IMG/VR virus record: IMGVR_UViG_3300037468_000088
Coordinates: 1-24,595 of that record
From: a virus
Reading direction: 5' to 3' (one strand)
DNA length: 24,595 nt
Both the position numbers and the translations under genes were made by a program. This document shows positions 1-8,643 of the stretch, piece after piece. The notes beneath the pieces are model-generated. The model did not search any database. It worked only from the letters and a program-made list of their open reading frames with translations, and had not been told where the DNA came from. Each line of letters begins with the position of its first letter. Within the stretch, counting starts at the first letter, position 1.

Positions 1-1927
1 TGTTGTTCTGGTATGCCGTCTTGTAGACCTTCGCGCAGATGGCCCCGGTCGGCACCTCACGAATGCTCACGTCCCCGGTGCCGTTGTCCACGACCGTCCC
101 GTCAGGGAAGCGCACGACCGTCACAGCAGTATCCGACACCGTGTCTGACTCGTCCCGGACGGTCAGCGGCGACCCGCTCTCGGCCGGCGGTGCCCATGCC
201 GGCACACCCGACACGACGGTCAGCACGTCGCCCTCGTCGCCCACGGCCGGCAGGCCGCTCGCGGGTGCCGCCCACGCCGGAACGCCCGACACGACCGTCC
301 ACACGTCGTCCTCATCCCCGACAGGCACGATGACCGCGCTGTCGTTGCCGTCCGCGACTATCTGGTCCCCGGCCGTCGTCCATGCCGGGTCGGTCGTGAT
401 GTCACCGCCACCGGCAGGGGGAGCGGCGACCCACTCCCCGGCGTAGTCATCCCACGTCAGCACGTCCCCGTCGTCAGGGGCCGCAGCGTCCACGTCCGTC
501 AGGTCGTCCAGCGCGAGGGTCGGTGCGCCCCCGCCCTCGGTGTGCCCGATGGCGACGTAGTCGAGGAACAGGTCGTGAGAGGTGTTGCCGGGGTCGTCGT
601 GGTAGAAGCGGAGTTGCGCGTTGCCCGAGCCGTCGAAGTAGGGCGCGCCGTCTGACAGCGCCCCGGAGTAGACGCGCGCGCCGGTGTCCGTCTCCATCGT
701 GGCGACGGTCACCCACGCGGACGTGTCGTAGTTCCAGAGTTGGATGTGGACGTGGTGCGATGACGACCCGGCGTAGTAGCCGACGACCTCCCACTGGGTC
801 AGGGCGTCCACTCCCGAGAAGGCGAGCGTGACCGAGATGCCAGGCGCGCCGGTCGCCTCCGTGACGCCGACCGTCGTTCCCCCCTGTGCGTGGAGGTCGG
901 TGTGCGCCCCGGTCGCCAGCGTGCCGTTCGTCACGGTCATGGAGTCGCACACGTACCAGTCGGGCGTCAGGAGGGCGATGACCTCCGCGATGGTGGCGTA
1001 TTGCGGGTGGTCGTCGTCGCCCAGCCCGGTCAGCGCGCCGTGGTCTGACACGGTGCCACCGCCGTCCTCCCACGTCGGCTTGTCGTCATCGTGGAACGTC
1101 AGGACTTGCCCCTCGGTGCCGCCATCGGTCATCTCTGGCGTCTTGGCCCCGCCACCCGTGACCACGACCTGACGGGAACCCGCCGAGCGCAGGCGGAACG
1201 TCCCGAGGTCGAGCGCCAGCGAGAGCGTCGGGAGGAACAGCGACACGTCCTCCCCGACCTCCAGCGCGAGGCCAGGGACGTCCATCTCCAGCCCCAGCGT
1301 CGGCAGCGTAAACGTGATGTTCGGGCTGGCCTTGACCCCCAACGTGAGGACGTTGAAGTTGTGGCTGTACCAATACTGGTTCTGCCAGTAATCAGCCGCC
1401 CCGAACGTCGCGGCGGTCGTGTCCGCCGTGGCGACATCTACTCCCCGTGCGAATGACCCCCCGTCAGGCGAGACTGCCGATGCCGCGTCGTTGGGGAACT
1501 CGTCGGGTGCCACGACCCAGCCAACATTCGGGCGCCGAGCCGAGAAGCCGATGCACGACCAGTCCACTCCAGCGCCCCACGATGGGGTGAGCGATGGGCT
1601 GTACCAATGGTTTTCGTAGCCGTTGTTCCACGACGACACTTCGACCGACTCAAGGGCCAACGCTTGAGCGTCGCCGTCGTACCGATACGCGACCCAAGCC
1701 CGAAAGTCCGGGCCGGTGTAGACCGGGCCAGAGTCGCCTGACTCGATGAGGCGCGCGTCCACCGCCGCGCTGTCGACAGACGCTATGCGCGTCCAGCCAT
1801 CCTCCTCGCTGAACGCGCCGTTGCCGTTGAGGAAGATGAGAACGAGGTCGCCAGCCTGCGTCCCCGATGGCAGGGTGACGGTCAGGCCGCTCCCGCTGCT
1901 GATGGCGGCGACGTTGGGCGCGACCAC
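1..1927 (-). CDS. Tail fibre / receptor-binding-type minor tail protein, 3' end outside window
   Basis: The frame is open from a GTG at 1927 to the left edge, giving about 642 codons with the C-terminus missing. The GTG lies a few bases after the stop of the upstream gene and no clear Shine-Dalgarno sequence is seen, so the start is moderately certain. The protein is rich in Gly, Asp, Thr and Val. It carries a motif common in phage tail fibres, ALTGLGDDDHPQY (encoded near 990-1050), followed by a beta-rich stretch. Near the left edge are repeats of the fibre type, GD-D-LTVVSGVPAWA-P. The N-terminal 200 residues contain many Trp and Tyr and could be a carbohydrate-binding or attachment domain. 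Being last in the tail-tip cluster it is the best candidate for host recognition. Family-level identity is inferred from motifs and position. Confidence 0.75.
   Translation of the reverse strand, partial: MVAPNVAAISSGSGLTVTLPSGTQAGDLVLIFLNGNGAFSEEDGWTRIASVDSAAVDARLIESGDSGPVYTGPDFRAWVAYRYDGDAQALALESVEVSSWNNGYENHWYSPSLTPSWGAGVDWSCIGFSARRPNVGWVVAPDEFPNDAASAVSPDGGSFARGVDVATADTTAATFGAADYWQNQYWYSHNFNVLTLGVKASPNITFTLPTLGLEMDVPGLALEVGEDVSLFLPTLSLALDLGTFRLRSAGSRQVVVTGGGAKTPEMTDGGTEGQVLTFHDDDKPTWEDGGGTVSDHGALTGLGDDDHPQYATIAEVIALLTPDWYVCDSMTVTNGTLATGAHTDLHAQGGTTVGVTEATGAPGISVTLAFSGVDALTQWEVVGYYAGSSSHHVHIQLWNYDTSAWVTVATMETDTGARVYSGALSDGAPYFDGSGNAQLRFYHDDPGNTSHDLFLDYVAIGHTEGGGAPTLALDDLTDVDAAAPDDGDVLTWDDYAGEWVAAPPAGGGDITTDPAWTTAGDQIVADGNDSAVIVPVGDEDDVWTVVSGVPAWAAPASGLPAVGDEGDVLTVVSGVPAWAPPAESGSPLTVRDESDTVSDTAVTVVRFPDGTVVDNGTGDVSIREVPTGAICAKVYKTAYQNN
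184..325 (-). repeat. Tandem tail-fibre repeat, two near-identical units
   Basis: Two units of about 75 bp lie side by side in the fibre gene (about 184-245 and 259-325). They encode VGDEDDVWTVVSGVPAWAAP and VGDEGDVLTVVSGVPAWAPP. A more divergent relative, DGDVLTWDDYAGEWVAAPP, is encoded around 415-475. Repeats of this sort are common linkers in phage fibres. Confidence 0.75.
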
Positions 1928-1931
1928 GGGA

Positions 1932-2381
1932 CTAGGCCGCTGCGCCCAGCGCCATGAGGATGCCGTCCGTGAGGACGATGTTCAGCGCGCCGCTGTGGGC
2001 GTTCGCCCCGGCCAGCCCACCCTCGTCGGTCCACGCGATGGCGATGTCGTTGGCGTCGGTCCCGTCCACCCGGAGCAGGATGAGCATCCCGCTGGTGTCG
2101 TCGGTGCCCTCGGCCACCATCGTCCCGCAGTTGCCGTTGTCGGCGGTCCATTGCCACTTCCGGGTCGCCGCGTCGTAGGCCGACGCGACGTTGGCGAAGT
2201 CGATGTCCGAGTACCCCACACCGTCGAAGGTGTCGACGGTCGTGAAGTCCGCGATGTTGACGGCGTCCTCGGTGTCGCACGTCGTGGAGCCCATCGTCAG
2301 CCGGCCGCGAAGGTCTGGGGCACCGATGAGGTCGCCGTTGGCAGCGGCCGTGATGCCGCCTTCGAACCAGACGATTGCCAT
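1932..2381 (-). CDS. Small tail-tip-associated protein, function unknown
   Basis: The product has 149 residues. I chose the ATG at 2381, one base after the upstream stop; the open frame extends to 2528 but that part overlaps the upstream gene. The sequence starts MAIVWFEGG and is rich in Gly, Ala, Thr and Asp, with short alternating hydrophobic stretches that suggest an all-beta fold. There is no signal peptide, membrane segment or catalytic motif. It lies between another small beta-rich protein and the fibre gene, so a role in the tail tip or as a fibre-attachment subunit is likely. I do not recognise a named family. Confidence 0.7.
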   Translation of the reverse strand: MAIVWFEGGITAAANGDLIGAPDLRGRLTMGSTTCDTEDAVNIADFTTVDTFDGVGYSDIDFANVASAYDAATRKWQWTADNGNCGTMVAEGTDDTSGMLILLRVDGTDANDIAIAWTDEGGLAGANAHSGALNIVLTDGILMALGAAA

Positions 2382-2382
2382 A

Positions 2383-3015
2383 TCACTCGTCTCCTGCTGT
2401 CGTGTATGAGGCGTGGATGGGTGAGTCCTTCGTGGGAGGAAGGTCAAGCGCGAACTCGGTCGTAGCGCCGCTCTCGACGGTCGCCGGGTCCACGATACCC
2501 AGCACCAGAGGGACGAGCGTGCCGTCACGGTAGCGGTGCGTGGTCTGGAAGTGGCTGGTCACGCCGTCCGCGTGGCCCAGCAACTCGGTCACGACCTCCT
2601 CCCCTGGGCGTGCGCCGTCGTAGGACGCGATGTCCAGCACCCGGACGGTCTGACCGGTCCCGGCCCTGACCCACAACTCCATGCGGTCGTCGTCGTCCTC
2701 TGTCTCGGTCATCTCGACCTCGACGCTCCACAGGGCCGGCTCCGGAGTACCAGCCTGCCACGCCTTCCCGCGCATGGCCCCGGAGCGGCTGTCGAACCGC
2801 GCCAGCCATGTCTCGCCAGCGCCGATGTCCACCGCCTCGGAGTCGGTCGTGGTTGGTCCGCCGACCGTGATGCCAGGGGCCACGCCGAGGTCGATGGTCC
2901 CGACCGTCTTGTAGCCCTGCCCGGTCGTGGTCAGGGTGATGGACCCGCCCGCCGCCAGCGCGTCCGTCGTGAACGTCACCTCAGCCGCCCACGCGACGTC
3001 AGACCACGAGGCCAT
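2383..3015 (-). CDS. Minor tail protein, beta-sandwich-like
   Basis: The product has about 210 residues. Two starts are adjacent (GTG at 3018, ATG at 3015); I prefer the ATG, which shares a base with the stop of the hub-like gene (TGATG). The N-terminal third is Thr/Gly-rich. The middle contains WLARFDSRSGAMRGKAWQAG followed by EPALW, which resembles concanavalin-like jelly-roll domains in phage minor tail proteins where an RFD...G...K.W.aG..EP core recurs. An acidic run (ETEDDDD) lies in a predicted loop. No enzyme motif is visible. Position after the hub-like gene suggests a tail-tip component, possibly glycan-binding. The family reading is from memory and tentative. Confidence 0.7.
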   Translation of the reverse strand: MASWSDVAWAAEVTFTTDALAAGGSITLTTTGQGYKTVGTIDLGVAPGITVGGPTTTDSEAVDIGAGETWLARFDSRSGAMRGKAWQAGTPEPALWSVEVEMTETEDDDDRMELWVRAGTGQTVRVLDIASYDGARPGEEVVTELLGHADGVTSHFQTTHRYRDGTLVPLVLGIVDPATVESGATTEFALDLPPTKDSPIHASYTTAGDE

Positions 3016-4922
3016 CACTCATCCCCCACGAGCGCGATGCCCTGCCCGCCCGGTCCCTCGACGTAGAACGCCTCGCCGTCGATGCCGGCCACGGGACCAC
3101 CCTCGGTCCCTGCGTCCTGCCACTGCTGCCCGTCCTCGGTCGTGCCCCAGTCCACGGCGTCCTCAGACATCGTTGCCCACGTCGGGCTAGACAGGCTCAC
3201 CTGACACTTGCCCGAGTTGCCCATGCCCGTGTCATAGGGCCAGAGAGGGAAGTTGCAGTAGGGGCGCCCGGCGTCGTAGTCGCAGCGCCACGCGGCTCGC
3301 ACGCCGACCCAGAGCGTGCCGCCCTCCAGCGGGACATAGGCGGCGGGGATGAACACGACGTGCGACGAGCCGTCCGCCGGCACCTTCCCGATGGGCGAGC
3401 CCTGCCACGAGTCAGTCGGGGCGGACGACTTGGCAACGGCCTCCAGCCCGTCCACCTGTGCCCGTCCTCCTGAGTGGACCCGGAACGGCGGCTGCGACCA
3501 CCCGAAGGGCTGGACGGTGACGTAGATGCCGGCCATCCCCGACGGGTGCGCGGGGACGGTCAGGTAGCCCCAGACCTCCTTGTCCCACCACCCCCGGAAG
3601 TCGCCTTGCGGATACGAGCAGGCGTAGTCGCCCCAGCCAGGGGTCGCGTACCAGTCCCCGACCCAAGAGCCGACGCGTGCCGCACCACCGAGCGTGAACG
3701 GCTGTTCCACCCCGTAGATGTTCACGCCCTTGGCCGCACCCGTGACCGTCAGCGACACGCCGAGCGGGTCGCCTGTCTCGATGGTTCGCGCCGCCACGAC
3801 TCGGGAGAACTTGTCCACCGTCTTGCGCCGGGATGAGCCCTCTGCCTTCTCGCCCTCATCACGACCCCGCCTCGGCTTGCGGCGCTTCCGCTTGTTGTTC
3901 AGCGTCAGGACGCACTTGAGGAACGCCTTGCCGTTGCTGTCGTGCGGGTCCACGGCGCTGATGTCCACCCGCACGACCTTCATGGGCGTGGCGTCGTAGC
4001 CCCACAGCGCCTCGGTCAGATTGACCGTCATGCCTGCCCAGATGCCCGGCTGCCAGCACGTCAGTTCGACCTCGCCCTCGGGCACCTTCGTCCGCTGCAA
4101 CTGAGCGTCACCGTGCCGCTCTGCGGCGCGTGCGGTCCGTATCTCCTCCGCGCTGATGAACAACTCCTGCCGCCCCGTGGAGTCGCCCCATTCGTAGGTG
4201 TCGATGTTCCCCTGGGCCACCGACCACCGGCTGTCCTTGCGCTTCTCAGGCTCCACGAGGACGGCGTTCGCTAGTTCGGTCGAGTCACGGCGATAGGAGA
4301 ACTCACGGAAGGGGAAGCGGGTCGTGAAGTTAGGCGCATCGTTGTCGAGCGCGAACGGTGCCGCCGTGGTCGTGGCCTTCTCGACGTGGAGGACGTTGTA
4401 GAGGTCAATCCAGTAGCGCAGGCCGACCTCGTTCGCAACGGAGTCGAGGGCTTCCGCCACGGTCATGCCGAACATATCCTGCCGCTCAACGTCCTCGTCA
4501 GGCACGTCAAGTTCGCGGCCGTCTAGGTGCCAAGCGTTGTCGAGGTACGACAGTATCCAGCGGATGCGCCGAAGAGCCGACTCCTTCCTGCGCTGCTTCT
4601 GCTGGCGGATGACGGCATCGCCCGCTTTCGCGGTGTAGTCCTGCGCATCCAGGCGCCACTTGCGGGGGCCGAACTCCTCCAACCGGTCCTCGGTCACGAC
4701 CTTGAGATGACCAGCGAAGATGCGGTCCCCGTCGAAGGTGACGCGCACCTCGTCCTCAACGGCGAAGGTCATATCGCCGTTCTCGTCCACCACCTCGCAG
4801 GAGAACGTCGCTACGACATCAGGGAACTCCTGCCCTATCTCGACCGTCTCCAGCGTGGGCCAGAACGACGAGGCGCGGCGGACGTTGTAGAACACCCATG
4901 CCCCGCGCTCCGGGTAGGCCAT
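3015..4922 (-). CDS. Baseplate hub / Tal-like tail protein with extra C-terminal region
   Basis: The 635-residue product starts at an ATG that overlaps the tape-measure stop (TGATG). Roughly residues 1-370 look like the hub fold of siphophage tail-associated proteins (gp27/Tal-like): an N-terminal beta domain, a segment with DVERQDMFGMTVAEALDSVA and a return to beta structure. A basic linker follows around 375-410 (KRKRRKPRRGRDEGEKAEG). The remaining 225 or so residues are rich in Trp, Tyr, Gly and Pro and look like one or more added beta-sandwich domains, perhaps glycan-binding. No separate distal-tail (Dit) gene precedes it, although Dit usually sits between tape measure and hub. The hub role is inferred from order and general sequence character. 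Confidence 0.75.
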   Translation of the reverse strand: MAYPERGAWVFYNVRRASSFWPTLETVEIGQEFPDVVATFSCEVVDENGDMTFAVEDEVRVTFDGDRIFAGHLKVVTEDRLEEFGPRKWRLDAQDYTAKAGDAVIRQQKQRRKESALRRIRWILSYLDNAWHLDGRELDVPDEDVERQDMFGMTVAEALDSVANEVGLRYWIDLYNVLHVEKATTTAAPFALDNDAPNFTTRFPFREFSYRRDSTELANAVLVEPEKRKDSRWSVAQGNIDTYEWGDSTGRQELFISAEEIRTARAAERHGDAQLQRTKVPEGEVELTCWQPGIWAGMTVNLTEALWGYDATPMKVVRVDISAVDPHDSNGKAFLKCVLTLNNKRKRRKPRRGRDEGEKAEGSSRRKTVDKFSRVVAARTIETGDPLGVSLTVTGAAKGVNIYGVEQPFTLGGAARVGSWVGDWYATPGWGDYACSYPQGDFRGWWDKEVWGYLTVPAHPSGMAGIYVTVQPFGWSQPPFRVHSGGRAQVDGLEAVAKSSAPTDSWQGSPIGKVPADGSSHVVFIPAAYVPLEGGTLWVGVRAAWRCDYDAGRPYCNFPLWPYDTGMGNSGKCQVSLSSPTWATMSEDAVDWGTTEDGQQWQDAGTEGGPVAGIDGEAFYVEGPGGQGIALVGDE

Positions 4923-7453
4923 CAGTCGCCCTGCTCGCTGTACCGCATCGGGCCACGGTCACGCATCCGGCGCCTCCGACTCATGCGCTTGTCCAGGACG
5001 TCGATACCACGGTCGTCAGCAATGAGGGTGCCGATGTTGTAGGTATCTCCACCCCCCTGACGCAGCGAGCCGCCAGCGGCGGCATAGGCGCCCAGGGACG
5101 GATGTGGTGCAAGGGCACCGGCCAGCCGTGCGCCGACCTGTGCTACGTGACCGCGCTGGGCGTCGATGCCACCCAGCCATGAGTCGATGAGCCCCTTGCC
5201 CCACTTGTCGATGTTGGAGAGCGGTCCCTTGCGGGGCGGCGACTCGGCCTCAAGCGAGTCGGCTGCGGCCTGTGCGATGGCATCGGCCTGCGCCTGCACG
5301 AGCGGGACGCTGTTCGCCATCCCTCCCGCAATCTCTGCCCCGTAGTTGTAGCCGCTGCTCATCCCGTCGAGCGCGTCGATGCCAGAGAGCGCGTCGTCAG
5401 CGGCATCCACGATGCCATCCGTCGCGGCGTCGGCAGACGCGACCGTCTTGACGCGCACGTCCCGCCACCGGCCCTCGACGTCAGCACCGGCCTGTCGGTA
5501 GGCCCGCTTGACATCCTTCATGCCAGCGACGTTCGTACCCCGCAGCCGCTCCATCGCACCCTGCTGCTTCGCTCGGGCCTGCTCCCAATACTTCAGCGCC
5601 CACGGGTCGTTCGCGGCAACCGACTTCTTGATGTGGGCCATGATGCGGCCCATGCGCTTGCCCATGTTCTCCAGGCGGTCGTGCTTGGAGATGAGTTGCG
5701 GCTGGTTGCCTTTCTTGAGTGCGTCCTTGATTGACCCGAAGCCCTTAGCAATCTCAGCCGTGGCGACCTTGAACTCAGCGGCCAGCGGCCCCGCGATGTC
5801 GGGCGGCTCGACGCTGACGGACCCCAGGTCCATGCGCTCCAGGGAGGACGCGACCCAATCGGTGCCCCGCTGGGCGGCGTCGAGATACTGCAGCCCTTCC
5901 TTGTGGATGAGCCGTTCGTACTCGGACTCCTTGCCGCCGAACAGACCGCCTTTCTCCCAGGGCCAGCGAAAGTTCTTCTTCGCCATAGCCTCGTCGCCAG
6001 CGGCCATCACGGCGTCGAGCGCCTTGCCCGTCGTCATGTCCTTGCTCGTCTGTCCGATGGGCAAGTCGTTCACGGCTTGGTCGATGATGGGCTTGCCGAT
6101 GATGGCGATGGTCGCCGGGATGACGAGCGGAGCCATCGCAGCGACGGCGGCGGAGAGGGCGCCCATGAACCCCAGGCCACCAGCCGCGCCGGCATACGCA
6201 GCACCAGCCGCAGCACCAGCCGCAGCCGCCTTGCCGAGAATGCCGGAGGCGGGGCTACCCATCCTCACCCACAGCGCCGACGCTGCTCCGATGAAGCGCG
6301 CAGCAGCGAAGGCCGCGCCCTCGTAGATGACCCCAGCCGCTGCCCCCGCTGCTGCGACCGCACCCCGTACCGCCGTGGATGCACCGGCCTTCGTCCACAG
6401 CCTGCCCAGCGCATTGCCCAGCGCCCCGCCCAGGGCAGGCAGGAGGAAGATGGCGTTGCCCAGGGCGTCAGCCATGCCCGCCAGCGGCTCGGTGATGGGG
6501 CCGAGCGAGGAAACGATGGTGTTCCCGAGTTCCTTGAACCCATCCGCAAGGTCCCGCGTGTCATCGCTCGCCTGCTGGACCGTATCGCTCCCGGAGGCGA
6601 TGGTGTCGAACAGGTCCTCGACATCCAGTTTGCCCTCTCGGATGAGTTGGGCCATCGCCGCGCCCTTGGTTCCGAACGTCTCGATTGCCAACTGCCCAGC
6701 GGAGACAGCATCGGGCGCGGACTTGATGGCATCGAACAGTCCCTGGATGGCATCGGCTGGGTCCACCCCGGACTTGATGAGGTTGGACACCGCCCGCCGG
6801 AACGAGCCCATCATCGTCGTCGCTTCGATGCCCGCCTTGTCCAGCACCGCCAGGAGGGTCGTCGCGTCCTCGATGGAGAGGCCCAACTGGCGCAGCGTCG
6901 CGCCGTTCTTCGCCAGCCCGGTCGTAATCGTCTCGATGGTCGTGCCCGTGGACTGGTAGGCGCGGAGGAACATATCGTTGAGGGCAATCTGGTCCTCGGC
7001 AGCGACGTTCCACGCTTCGTAGATGGACCCGATGGAGTCAGCGGCTTTCGTGTACTCGGTGTTCGTCAGGCGGGCGAGGTCGATGATGGACTCACCCACC
7101 TTGGCGAGTTGGTCACCCGTCTGCCCGGTGCGCTGATAGAGCATCGAGAGCGTGTCCCCGACGACCATCAGGTCCTCGGTCACCTTCCCGCCGACCGACG
7201 CGACGGTGGCCTCCATCGCCTTGAAGTCGGCTCCCACGAGGCCCGTCTTGGCGCGGATGCTGTCCCCGACCGCGTCCCACTGGTCGCCCATCTTGAGCAT
7301 CCCGATGGCGCCCAGCCCCAAGCCGGTGCCGATGGCCGCACCAACGACCCCGGCCTGCCCGCCCATCTTCCGCAGGGCCGTCTGTGCCTTGCTGGTATCG
7401 GCGTCCACGAGGATACGGAGTGACCCCAGGATGCCCACCGCGCCTGCTGCCAT
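4922..7453 (-). CDS. Tail tape measure protein
   Basis: The product has about 843 residues. GTG at 7456 and ATG at 7453 are adjacent; both overlap the stop of the chaperone extension. The first 300 or so residues match the TP901-type tape-measure core in character, with Ala/Gly-rich helices and a segment like ATTMMGSFRRAVSNLI. The centre holds long hydrophobic Ala/Gly-rich stretches (about residues 330-460) that could cross a membrane during DNA ejection. The C-terminal third is helical and charged and ends in a basic run (MSRRRRMRDRGPMRY). Tape length sets tail length, so a fairly short to medium tail is expected. It follows the chaperone pair and precedes the hub-like gene, the standard place. 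No peptidase or lysozyme motif was seen. Confidence 0.92.
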   Translation of the reverse strand: MAAGAVGILGSLRILVDADTSKAQTALRKMGGQAGVVGAAIGTGLGLGAIGMLKMGDQWDAVGDSIRAKTGLVGADFKAMEATVASVGGKVTEDLMVVGDTLSMLYQRTGQTGDQLAKVGESIIDLARLTNTEYTKAADSIGSIYEAWNVAAEDQIALNDMFLRAYQSTGTTIETITTGLAKNGATLRQLGLSIEDATTLLAVLDKAGIEATTMMGSFRRAVSNLIKSGVDPADAIQGLFDAIKSAPDAVSAGQLAIETFGTKGAAMAQLIREGKLDVEDLFDTIASGSDTVQQASDDTRDLADGFKELGNTIVSSLGPITEPLAGMADALGNAIFLLPALGGALGNALGRLWTKAGASTAVRGAVAAAGAAAGVIYEGAAFAAARFIGAASALWVRMGSPASGILGKAAAAGAAAGAAYAGAAGGLGFMGALSAAVAAMAPLVIPATIAIIGKPIIDQAVNDLPIGQTSKDMTTGKALDAVMAAGDEAMAKKNFRWPWEKGGLFGGKESEYERLIHKEGLQYLDAAQRGTDWVASSLERMDLGSVSVEPPDIAGPLAAEFKVATAEIAKGFGSIKDALKKGNQPQLISKHDRLENMGKRMGRIMAHIKKSVAANDPWALKYWEQARAKQQGAMERLRGTNVAGMKDVKRAYRQAGADVEGRWRDVRVKTVASADAATDGIVDAADDALSGIDALDGMSSGYNYGAEIAGGMANSVPLVQAQADAIAQAAADSLEAESPPRKGPLSNIDKWGKGLIDSWLGGIDAQRGHVAQVGARLAGALAPHPSLGAYAAAGGSLRQGGGDTYNIGTLIADDRGIDVLDKRMSRRRRMRDRGPMRYSEQGD

Positions 7454-7758
7454 CACGCCTCCTGTTCTGCCGCCATCTTAGCCAGCCGCTCGGCTCTCAG
7501 TCGCCGGTAATCGGCGGCGACGCTGGCCGTGCGCCTCGCCTCCTCCTCCTCCGTGAGCCGGTCAGGGAGTAGAGGGTTGGCGAGGATGTCCTGTGGGAGC
7601 CACGCCCGCTTGCCCTTCTCCCGGTATAGGTTCGCTGTGAGGGAGATGAGGAGGGCCAGGAGGTCCGGAGTGGTGCGCGTCCCGATGGGTTCGAACGCAT
7701 CGAACGCGACCCACTCCATGAACTCCCGACTGCTGACTGCTGACTGGCACGCGGCCAC
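7453..7758 (-). CDS. Tail assembly chaperone, frameshift extension (gpGT-like)
   Basis: This frame encodes the second tail-chaperone domain. A GTG at 7758 could start a 101-residue protein, but the same frame is open further upstream to a stop at 7869-7867. The part before the GTG encodes PPPKTSEERRFWHRLTIALG, a sequence typical of this domain, so independent initiation would discard conserved sequence. The frame is -1 relative to the preceding chaperone gene, as expected for programmed -1 frameshifting in siphophages. The fused product would bind the tape measure and recruit tail-tube subunits. The C-terminus is helical and charged (LTEEEEARRTASVAADYRRLRAERLAKMAAEQEA in two parts). It overlaps the tape-measure start by a few bases. 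Confidence 0.85.
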   Translation of the reverse strand: MAACQSAVSSREFMEWVAFDAFEPIGTRTTPDLLALLISLTANLYREKGKRAWLPQDILANPLLPDRLTEEEEARRTASVAADYRRLRAERLAKMAAEQEA

Positions 7759-7781
7759 GCTGTCATGGCCGAGCGCGATAG

Positions 7782-7866
7782 TCAGTCGGTGCCAGAAGCG
7801 GCGCTCCTCGCTGGTCTTAGGCGGCGGACCGCCTTCTCTTGCTGCGCTTTCTCCAGGCCGCTCAGT
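7782..7866 (-). other. Probable -1 programmed frameshift window
   Basis: Both chaperone frames are open here: the zero frame stops at 7782 and the -1 frame stops upstream at 7867-7869. I see no perfect X XXY YYZ heptamer in the correct phase. The likeliest slip stretches are purine-rich, GGAGAAAGC (minus strand, 7854-7846) and AAGAGAAGG (7840-7832), both before the sequence encoding PPPKTSEERRFW. The exact site is unresolved. Confidence 0.6.
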
Positions 7867-8219
7867 TCAGCGACCGTCGCGTAGAGGGTTTCGATGGTCT
7901 GTGCGCCCAGGACATCGGCTAGTCCATCCCAATCCGAGAGGGGATAGCCGAGACTCGCCGCGACGGCGTGCCCCTGATAGGCGAACACCCGGCGCACGAC
8001 AGCCGGGTCTTTCATGGCATCCGGGTCGTCAGCGATATCTGCCAGCCCTGCCATCTCGGACATCAGTTGCGCTCGGGCGGTTCCCGTCAATGCGTAGAGG
8101 CGAAGGGCCTGTCCACCCAGGTCCTCCACCTCCACGTCCCGGTAATCCGTCCGGAGCGCCCACAACTCGTCGAGGCTACGGGGAGCCGAAGCCCCCCGCC
8201 CTCCCGCCTCATCGCTCAT
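7782..8219 (-). CDS. Tail assembly chaperone (gpG-like)
   Basis: The 145-residue product starts at an ATG one base after the tail-tube stop. It begins with a flexible acidic/Gly segment and continues with a helical domain containing LDELWALRTDYRDVEVEDL and later DWDGLADVLGAQTIETLYA. This fits the first chaperone frame found between tail tube and tape measure in most siphophages. The last 25 or so residues (EKAVRRLRPARSAASGTD) are basic and low-complexity, consistent with being an alternative end produced when no frameshift occurs. Recognition is by position, size and frame relationship rather than a diagnostic motif. Confidence 0.85.
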   Translation of the reverse strand: MSDEAGGRGASAPRSLDELWALRTDYRDVEVEDLGGQALRLYALTGTARAQLMSEMAGLADIADDPDAMKDPAVVRRVFAYQGHAVAASLGYPLSDWDGLADVLGAQTIETLYATVAELSGLEKAQQEKAVRRLRPARSAASGTD

Positions 8220-8220
8220 C

Positions 8221-8631
8221 TCAGGAACCGAACGCCAGCGTCGGTGCGGACTTCGGCGTGATGGTCACATCCGCCGTGTCGTGACCGGCGACAGGGGCGT
8301 TCAGTCCGAACGCCGTGACGTAGCCCGCGAAGGTCGCGGTGATGCCGCTCATGTAGGTGAGGACGAAGTCGACTTCGGTCCTGCCCTCCCACGCGGCCCA
8401 AAGGTCCTGCTGCCCCGCATCGGATGACACGACTGACATCGGGAACGAGAGGTCACCGAGTCGCTTGATGGTCGGGATGCGCTCCTCGACGCCATCCGGC
8501 GAGCCGTGATGAGTGACCTCCTCGATATCCGTGGAGAGGGCGAGGCCGGAGATGTCACCAATCTCGTTGATGGGGACTGCGTCGATGGTGATGGTCGCCC
8601 CGTAAGAGGCGACTGCCTGGGTCGCTGCCAT
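8221..8631 (-). CDS. Major tail (tube) protein
   Basis: The 136-residue product starts MAATQAVASYGATITID. It has the composition of a siphophage tube subunit: a short beta-rich protein with a central loop (EEVTHHGSPDGVEERIPT) before a second sheet, and a C-terminal strand region ending in DVTITPKSAPTLAFGS. Such loops in the tube-fold family commonly contain a His/Ser-Gly turn and then a Pro-Thr stretch. It lies between the tail terminator and the chaperone genes, the canonical place. About a thousand or fewer copies would stack as hexameric rings in the virion. There is no added Ig-like domain at the C-terminus. Confidence 0.88.
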   Translation of the reverse strand: MAATQAVASYGATITIDAVPINEIGDISGLALSTDIEEVTHHGSPDGVEERIPTIKRLGDLSFPMSVVSSDAGQQDLWAAWEGRTEVDFVLTYMSGITATFAGYVTAFGLNAPVAGHDTADVTITPKSAPTLAFGS

Positions 8632-8643
8632 GGGTCCTCCTGA

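Noticed and set aside
5903-7423. 506-codon open frame on the plus strand
   Set aside because: Antisense to the tape-measure gene; Arg/Gly/His-rich translation typical of GC-rich shadow frames.
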